Origin: Jannaschia seohaensis
GTDB lineage: Bacteria > Pseudomonadota > Alphaproteobacteria > Rhodobacterales > Rhodobacteraceae
DNA length: 64,000 bases
Direction of reading: 5' to 3'
Assembly: GCF_900116765.1 (NCBI RefSeq)
Contig: NZ_UETC01000005.1
Coordinates: 124,001 to 188,000, forward strand
Shown here: positions 58,972 through 64,000 of the stretch, in pieces
Layout of the letters: every line of letters begins with the position of its first letter
Position numbering within the stretch: position 1 is the stretch's first letter
Notes under the pieces: model-generated
The model's database searches: none
Told to the model about the DNA's origin: nothing
The model's input: only the letters and a program-made list of their open reading frames with translations
Position numbers and translations under genes: made by a program

Positions 58972-61416
58972 TCAGCCGGCGCGGCGTCGGGCGCGGGCCT
59001 GGAACCTCGACTCGGTGCCCAAGGTGAACGTGCCGCGGCCGACCTTGCGGATCGTCCCGTCGCGGAGAAGCTGGCCGAAGCCGCGCAATCCGTCCTCCCG
59101 GCTGAGATCGTCCACCGCTTCGGCGGCGAGGTGCAGCAGCCTGGGGCGGGAGAACGTCTCCTGACCCATGACGGTGCCGCTGAACACCGCCGCCGCTTCC
59201 AGAACGTCGGCGAGATCCACAGCGCCGACCTCCTCGGCGAATTGCTCGAAATCCTCGCCGCTGGCGGGGGCGGGCATCCCGCGGGGCAGCCCCTCCGCGA
59301 TGTCCTTCTCGGGCTTCGGCGCTTCGGCCGTCTCCACCCGCTGCTCGGAGATCAGCACCAAGGGCGATCCGCGCTCGGCCTTGCCCGCATCGGCCGCGTC
59401 GCCGGCCTCGGCGGCGGGGCGGCGTGGACGCACGGTATTGGCTAGGTCCTCCCGGTAGGCGTTCGAATTGTCGGTCTTCGTGGGTTCGATCGTGTCGTCG
59501 GCGCGGCGCGCGGCAACGGCGGCTTTCAGATGCGAGATGTTGGCATGGCGCCGCGAGGCATCCTCACCCGAGAGGCGGCTATCGGTCGCGGCGAAGAGCC
59601 GCTCCAGATCGCTCGGTTCGTGCGCGGCGGTCCTGGCCTCTTCGATCTCTTCCGCGTCCTCGATCTCTTCCGTGGACCCGGCCGCGTCCTCGTCCGCAAC
59701 GGCTTCCTCCGACGTGGCGTCGTCCTCCAACAGGGCGGCCGCGATCCGGGCGTCCTCGAGATCGTCTTCGTCGATCAGATTCGCGTCATCCTCGCTCTCG
59801 GCGGCTTCGGGCGACGTCTCGGCCTCGGCTGCGGCGGCACGCTCGATATCGGCGAGTTCGGACATCAGGTCGTCGTCCTCGTCGGCGTCGTCCTCGACAG
59901 CCGGCAGATCGTCCTCGTCATCCGACAGGTCTGCGCCGGTCGCATCGCGTGCGAGTTCCGCCTCGATCGCGGCCAGTTCCGCCATCAGGTCCGCTTCCTC
60001 GTCATCTTCCAGCGAGACGGCGTCAGACATGGCTGGTTCCGCAACGTCCGGGCGGCGGGAGAGGCGATCGCGCCGACGGACCTTCCGCACCGTCACATGC
60101 GCTTCGGGCTGCTCGGCCGCATCTTCCTCCGGCTCGACCTCCTCCGCATCGTCCCGCGGCGAGAAGAGCGCGGCGAGATCGGCGGTCAGGGAGGGATCGT
60201 CGTCCAGGATCGCGGTCTCGGCTTCGGGCGCGTCGTCCTCGGCCGGGGCGAGCGCCTGCGCCGCGCTCAGAACCAGCGGGTCGATCTGATCGTCGGCCTG
60301 CACGGCGGCGATCTCCTGCTGTTCGGCCTCGGCAGCCGTGGCGAGATCCGTCACCTCGGCCTCGCCCTTCTCCGCGGGTTCCGCATCGGGCGTCGCGTCC
60401 GTTTCCGCCGATTCGGCAGAGACCGCCGCGCCGATCTGGTCGATCGCGTTCGAGGCGTCCTCTCTATCGGCCGCCTCGGCCGCGGCCGGCTCGACCTCCT
60501 CCGATTCGTCTTCGGCCGTCGTCAGCTCGGCCTCCGCCGCGATTTCGTCGCTGTCTTCCCCGTCCTCTGTCTCGTCCGTTGCGTCCACCGTTTCCGGCTC
60601 AGCGACGACATCCGGCGCGTCCTCGGGCGCGTCCTCGAATTCGAAGCAGTCAAACCGGGCCGAATCATCGGCGTCGCGCATGCGCGCGAGGCGGGCGGCG
60701 ACTGTCTCGCCTTCATATGGTTCTTCGGACTGCACCTCGACCGAGACCATATCCTCGGTCGCCTTCGCCTCGGCGGGCGGGGTCACGTCTTCGGGCTCAT
60801 CCCACTCGGCGGTCTCGTCCGGCGTCTCGGCCTCACTCGGCTCCGCGGCCTCGGGCAGGTTGGCGGCCTCGTCCGCCTCCTCCGCGACCAGGTCCGTGTC
60901 GGCTTGGTCGGCCAGCTCTTCCGTGAGGGCCTCGGGCTGATCGGCCTCCTCGACCGGCTCTTCCTCGACAGGCTGCGACTCATCGACCGGGGGCTCCATG
61001 TCGGCCGGCTCGGCTTCGGCCTCTGGGGCCGCCTCGGCGGCGGTGTCGGTCTCGAATCCTTCCTCCGTTGCCTCTGTCGGCACGAACGCGGCTGTTTCGG
61101 CGGGTTCCGAGGCCGCGCCGGTCGGGCCATCGGGGGCGGAGGCGTAGGCAGGTGCGGCGGCCGCTTCGGGGCGCAAGACAAGGCGGCCCCCGGCATTCTC
61201 GGCCTTGACAGGGCTGGTCATGGCGGCAGCGGTGATCTGCTCCAGCCGCTCCATGTCGGGGGTGGGAGGCTCTGCGCCGAAGTAGCGGTCCTTGGCGGCG
61301 AGGTCGCGGAAATACTCCGCGATCTCGGTCATGGCGGAAAACGGATCGTCAAACCCCTCCAGCGTGCAGGAGAAGGTTCCGTACGTCACCGTCAGAATCT
61401 TGTTTGCAGGTACCAT
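58972..61416 (-). CDS. Large acidic repetitive protein with conserved ends (Rhodobacterales-type)
   Basis: The 814-residue protein starts MVPANKILTVTYGTFSCTLE. Conserved N-terminal part: residues 1-60, through PFSAMTEIAEYFRDLAAKDRYFGAEPPTPD. Conserved C-terminal part: about 720-814 (FEQFAEEVGAVDLADVLEAAAVFSG ... GLRGFGQLLRDGTIRKVGRGTFTLG). Between them lie about 600 residues of low-complexity Glu/Asp/Ala with short repeats (EDAA, EEIEDAEEIE, DDDLMSELADIE). I recall homologues with the same ends but variable middles in this order, with no known function. The acidic middle should be disordered. No membrane segment. Confidence 0.8.
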   Translation of the reverse strand: MVPANKILTVTYGTFSCTLEGFDDPFSAMTEIAEYFRDLAAKDRYFGAEPPTPDMERLEQITAAAMTSPVKAENAGGRLVLRPEAAAAPAYASAPDGPTGAASEPAETAAFVPTEATEEGFETDTAAEAAPEAEAEPADMEPPVDESQPVEEEPVEEADQPEALTEELADQADTDLVAEEADEAANLPEAAEPSEAETPDETAEWDEPEDVTPPAEAKATEDMVSVEVQSEEPYEGETVAARLARMRDADDSARFDCFEFEDAPEDAPDVVAEPETVDATDETEDGEDSDEIAAEAELTTAEDESEEVEPAAAEAADREDASNAIDQIGAAVSAESAETDATPDAEPAEKGEAEVTDLATAAEAEQQEIAAVQADDQIDPLVLSAAQALAPAEDDAPEAETAILDDDPSLTADLAALFSPRDDAEEVEPEEDAAEQPEAHVTVRKVRRRDRLSRRPDVAEPAMSDAVSLEDDEEADLMAELAAIEAELARDATGADLSDDEDDLPAVEDDADEDDDLMSELADIERAAAAEAETSPEAAESEDDANLIDEDDLEDARIAAALLEDDATSEEAVADEDAAGSTEEIEDAEEIEEARTAAHEPSDLERLFAATDSRLSGEDASRRHANISHLKAAVAARRADDTIEPTKTDNSNAYREDLANTVRPRRPAAEAGDAADAGKAERGSPLVLISEQRVETAEAPKPEKDIAEGLPRGMPAPASGEDFEQFAEEVGAVDLADVLEAAAVFSGTVMGQETFSRPRLLHLAAEAVDDLSREDGLRGFGQLLRDGTIRKVGRGTFTLGTESRFQARARRRAG

Positions 61417-61563
61417 TCAGCCACCCCTTCCTTCCCGGACGGGAAAATTGTTCCACTTCCGACCGAGTAAAACAAAACAAATCCATTCAAAACGTGCCGC
61501 ATTCGGGGCGTTTTGGCGAATGCTGACGGCGCTATTGCGCCACGATCGGGAAACTTTGGCCAC

Positions 61564-62256
61564 GTGAACCCTATCTCGACCTCACTCTCGCATGAATCCG
61601 CCGAAACCATCGTCGGCGGCGCCGATGTTACCATGGCGATCCTCAAGAGGGCCTTAACGCTGGCCCCCCGCCTCGCGGCGGCAGATGGCGGCGCCGACGC
61701 CGTGCTGGCGGCGGGTCTGCGACCGGACCGGGTCGTGGGCGACATGGACAGCTTGTCCCCGGAGGCCCGCGCCGCCTTTGCCGACGTGCTGCACCCCATC
61801 GCGGAACAGGATAGCACGGATTTCGGCAAGGCGCTGCGGACATCGACGGCGCCCTGGATGCTGGGCGTCGGATTTCTCGGGGCGCGGCTCGACCACACCT
61901 TGGCCTGCCTGACGGAACTCGCGGTGAGCCGGGCGCCCTGCGTTCTGCTGAGCGGCTCGGATTGCGTCTGCATCCTGCCGCCGCGCCTGAGGCTGGATCT
62001 GCCGTTGGGCAGCCGCGTCTCGCTCTGGCCGCTCGGGCCCGCGCGGGGGCGCAGCATTGGGCTCAACTGGCCGGTGGACGGGCTCGAAATGGCGCCCTAC
62101 GGCCGGGTCGGCACCTCCAACCGCAGTAACGCCCCCCGCATCGAGATTGCCTTCGAGGGCGCCCCCGTCGCCCTGTTGCTCGACCAGAACGTCCTGGAGT
62201 CACTCTTGGTCGGTCTGGGCTTCCACCCTCGCCCCGAGGGGGAGGGGGGCCTATAA
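61564..62256 (+). CDS. thiN: Thiamine diphosphokinase
   Basis: The 230-residue enzyme makes thiamine diphosphate from thiamine. Motifs are AADGGADAVL, VGDMDSLSPEA and EQDSTDFGKAL (the Asp-rich ATP and metal-binding sites) and later GFLGARLDHTLACL. I use the GTG at 61564 (VNPISTSLSHESAET); the frame is also open to a TTG at 61513, but those residues look non-coding. It is divergent from the acidic-protein gene. rpiA follows 31 bp downstream. Confidence 0.9.
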   Translation: MNPISTSLSHESAETIVGGADVTMAILKRALTLAPRLAAADGGADAVLAAGLRPDRVVGDMDSLSPEARAAFADVLHPIAEQDSTDFGKALRTSTAPWMLGVGFLGARLDHTLACLTELAVSRAPCVLLSGSDCVCILPPRLRLDLPLGSRVSLWPLGPARGRSIGLNWPVDGLEMAPYGRVGTSNRSNAPRIEIAFEGAPVALLLDQNVLESLLVGLGFHPRPEGEGGL

Positions 62257-62287
62257 ACGCGCAAGGGCAGGCGAAAAGGGGCCGGGA

Positions 62288-63073
62288 ATGGCGAAACTCA
62301 ATCCGATCGACATGGCGAAATACGTCTCTGCGCGCCGGGCGCTGGACTATGTCGAGGACGGAATGCGCGTGGGTTTGGGCACCGGCTCGACCGCGGCCTG
62401 GATGGTGCGCTGCCTGGGCGACATGGTGCGCGAGGACGGGCTGCGCGTGACCGGCGTGCCGACCTCCACCCGCACGGCGGAACTCGCGCGCCAGGTCGGC
62501 GTGCCGATCGCCGCGCTGGAGGACGTGAAGTGGCTCGACCTGACCATCGACGGCGCGGACGAGTTCGACGACGACCTCAACCTCATCAAGGGCGGGGGCG
62601 GCGCGCTGCTCCAGGAGAAGATCGTGGCAACCGCCTCGGACATGATGGTCGTGATCACCGACCCGGCCAAGCATGTCGACACGCTGGGCGCCTTTCCCTT
62701 GCCGATCGAGGTGATTCCGTTCGGCTGGCAGACGACCAAGGCGCTGATCGAGGAGAGTTTGGTCGGCATGGATGTGGGCGGCCGTGGCGCGACGCTGCGG
62801 TTGAACCGGGACGCGCCGTTCCGCACCGACGAGGGGAACCTGATCCTCGACCTCCATCTGCGCCGCATCGGCAACCCGCGGCAGCTGAGCCTGGTGCTGA
62901 ACCAGATCCCAGGCGTGGTGGAGAACGGGCTGTTCCTCGATATTTGCGACGTGGTGGTGGTCGGGGCCGCCGACGGCTCGGTGGAACTGCGCGACGTCAA
63001 TAACGGGACCGTCCGGCAGGAACGGGTGGACCTGGAGGCCGAGGACAACCTGTTCACCGAGATCAGCGACTGA
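62288..63073 (+). CDS. rpiA: Ribose-5-phosphate isomerase A
   Basis: The 261-residue enzyme interconverts ribose-5-phosphate and ribulose-5-phosphate. Signature blocks are VGLGTGSTAAWMV, LDLTIDGADEFD, LIKGGGGALLQEKIVA and the FGWQTTKALIEE helix. The start is ATG 62288 (MAKLNPIDMAKYVSARRALD), preceded by AAAAGGGGCCGG. It probably shares a transcript with thiN. Confidence 0.96.
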   Translation: MAKLNPIDMAKYVSARRALDYVEDGMRVGLGTGSTAAWMVRCLGDMVREDGLRVTGVPTSTRTAELARQVGVPIAALEDVKWLDLTIDGADEFDDDLNLIKGGGGALLQEKIVATASDMMVVITDPAKHVDTLGAFPLPIEVIPFGWQTTKALIEESLVGMDVGGRGATLRLNRDAPFRTDEGNLILDLHLRRIGNPRQLSLVLNQIPGVVENGLFLDICDVVVVGAADGSVELRDVNNGTVRQERVDLEAEDNLFTEISD

Positions 63074-63443
63074 TCGGCCGCCTGTGGGGGGCGTGCCCCG
63101 CACGCATCGCCCCCGGGCGCGAAAGCTGGTCGCCCTTGGGCCCGTCGCTGATCTCGCGCGCCGCCCGTGCGCGCCCCTGCCGCGCGGCGTTTCGGGCCGG
63201 GAGGTGCTCCCCTCTCGGGCGAGGGCGCCGCTCCCGTCGAGCCATCTCGATCCGTCCCGCCCACCGGCGGGGACAGGCCGGATGCGCGCGGTCCCGGCAC
63301 CCTCATTGGCATCGGCGCGCGGCTCCGGTCTCCTCGAGATCGCCGCCGCCTCACCCGATCCTCACAGGTCATTGACCCGCCCCGACTTGCCGCCGCCCCA
63401 TCGCCCGCGCTAGTCCCCCCGGGAACAACCCGGAGCGCGCCCC
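63074..63443. other. 370-bp gene-free interval
   Basis: Between rpiA and gor neither strand shows an ORF with a credible start, ribosome-binding site or codon pattern; the open frames on both strands look like GC-rich noise. GTGGGGGGCGTGCCCCGCAC could form a weak hairpin just after rpiA. No repeat or RNA gene was recognised. It should contain the gor promoter. Confidence 0.5.
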
Positions 63444-64000
63444 ATGGAATTCGACTACGACCTCTTTGTCATCGGCGGCGGTTCTGGCGGGGTTCGCGCG
63501 GCGCGGCTCACGGCGCTGGACGGGCACAAGGTCGCCCTGGCCGAAGAGAGCCGGATGGGCGGCACCTGCGTCATCCGCGGCTGCGTGCCCAAGAAGCTGA
63601 TGGTCTTCGCCTCCGAATATTCCGAGCAGATCCAGCTCGCCCAACAATACGGCTGGTCGGCCAGCGCGGGGGAGTTCGACTGGACCCGCTTCAAGACCAA
63701 TCTTCACACCGAGCTCGACCGGCTCGAAAACGCCTACCAGACCAATGCCCAGAAGGCCGGGGTCGAGATCTTCAAGCAGCGCGCCAAGATCGCCGACCCG
63801 CACACGGTCGAGCTGGCCGATGGGACCAGGAAGACGGCCAAGCACATCCTCGTCGCCGTGGGCGGCCGGCCGGTCGTGCCGGACATGCCGGGCGCGGATC
63901 TGGGCCTCGTCTCGGACGATCTGTTTCATCTCAATGCCCTGCCGAAGAAGATGCTGATCGTCGGGGCGGGCTATATCGGCTGCGAGTTCGCGGGCGTTTT
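63444..64000 (+). CDS. gor: Glutathione-disulfide reductase, N-terminal part (runs off the window)
   Basis: The first 185 residues are present. The FAD motif is FDYDLFVIGGGSGGVRAARL (residues 3-22). The redox-active disulfide lies in GGTCVIRGCVPKKLM (the CVIRGC pair). The start of the NADPH domain appears as KKMLIVGAGYIGCEFAG at the end. The FASEYSEQIQLAQQYGW stretch fits glutathione reductase rather than lipoamide or mercuric reductase. The start is the ATG at 63444, with GGAGCGCGCCCC upstream. Works with gshA and gloA in glutathione metabolism. Confidence 0.93.
   Translation, partial: MEFDYDLFVIGGGSGGVRAARLTALDGHKVALAEESRMGGTCVIRGCVPKKLMVFASEYSEQIQLAQQYGWSASAGEFDWTRFKTNLHTELDRLENAYQTNAQKAGVEIFKQRAKIADPHTVELADGTRKTAKHILVAVGGRPVVPDMPGADLGLVSDDLFHLNALPKKMLIVGAGYIGCEFAGV

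Noticed and set aside
58585-59445. Plus-strand frames of 286 codons and similar over 58.6-61.4 kb
   Set aside because: They are mirror frames of the acidic protein gene; its Glu/Asp/Ala codons produce long open antisense frames.
63084-63413. Plus-strand ORF between rpiA and gor
   Set aside because: No ribosome-binding site, Arg/Pro-rich composition and no family match; it looks like GC-rich intergenic sequence.
1-64000. Search for CRISPR arrays, integrases, transposases, tRNA and rRNA genes, and prophage genes
   Set aside because: No regularly spaced repeats, cloverleaf sequences, rRNA signatures or recombinase motifs were seen. The accessory-looking part is limited to 39.9-41.6 kb.

Overview
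The window is high-GC, densely packed, single-chromosome-like DNA of the kind found in Rhodobacterales (Roseobacter/Rhodobacter group, Alphaproteobacteria). Reasons: the gene families and their order (DUF2842 after purA, YdcH-type and DUF2007 small proteins, ETF-ubiquinone oxidoreductase, MSMEG_1061-type PPOX flavoprotein, class II glutamate-cysteine ligase, ThyX), frequent 4-nt ATGA/GTGA stop-start overlaps, and copies of an intergenic element (GCCTCCGGCGGGGATATTTG type) that I remember as common in this order. No tRNA, rRNA, CRISPR array, transposase, integrase or phage gene is visible.

Layout. 1-4.2 kb: the 5' end of lysA with a DUF2834 membrane protein, then a zinc alcohol dehydrogenase overlapping an enolase-superfamily enzyme, and a DUF4260/LysR divergent pair. 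4.2-12.2 kb, mostly minus strand: RhlE-type helicase, a broken osmC, two unknown genes, a remnant of a NucS/DUF91-like nuclease, prfC, a PPOX flavoprotein, an SDR lacking the catalytic Lys, an RsmC-like methyltransferase and clpS. 12.3-19.7 kb: HAD hydrolase, ETF-QO, a TPR protein overlapping ispE, polyprenyl synthase facing DUF2007/TrmN6-like genes, YdcH. 19.7-24.1 kb: LysR facing a 45-aa ORF, the polyhydroxyalkanoate genes phbA-phbB, and an EAL protein. 24.1-30.4 kb: PfpI, tag, a DUF1993 gene with an in-frame stop, exoD, a dihydroorotase homologue without its metal site, plsY-DUF805-unknown, and a methyltransferase. 30.4-39.9 kb: gshA, two unknowns, rsmE, ubiA, an OmpA-family protein with a coiled-coil partner, an Mth938-domain protein, gloA and thyX.

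39.9-41.6 kb is the most accessory-looking stretch. A visibly AT-richer run of three tightly spaced small ORFs starts inside the last codons of thyX and ends at a perfect 25-bp inverted repeat. That repeat touches a relic of the C-terminus of a PuuB-like oxidoreductase, followed by a cytochrome c gene with a premature TAA and a second hairpin of the same GCGTAGGG type. The intact PuuB-like gene lies directly beyond.

41.6-50.4 kb forms a nitrogen-scavenging block of two minus-strand operons: class-I glutamine amidotransferase, glutamine-synthetase-like ligase and FAD oxidoreductase (the layout of gamma-glutamyl-polyamine catabolism), and a polar amino-acid type ABC transporter (ATPase, binding protein, two permeases) ending in a second glutamine-synthetase-like gene. 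A CAP-domain secreted protein lies between them. 50.4-64 kb returns to core genes: PhnD-like, TerB-like, DUF1330, rlmJ, MipA, PhzF, CsbD, pyrG, secG, purA, DUF2842, a large acidic protein typical of the order, thiN, rpiA and the start of gor.

Five loci are broken or residual (osmC, the DUF91 nuclease, DUF1993, cytochrome c, the puuB relic), and several intact genes lack or alter catalytic residues (dihydroorotase-like, SDR, enolase-superfamily enzyme). I did not find a complete new system that I could defend. The three-gene AT-rich cassette at 39.9-40.7 kb is the best candidate for something undescribed.
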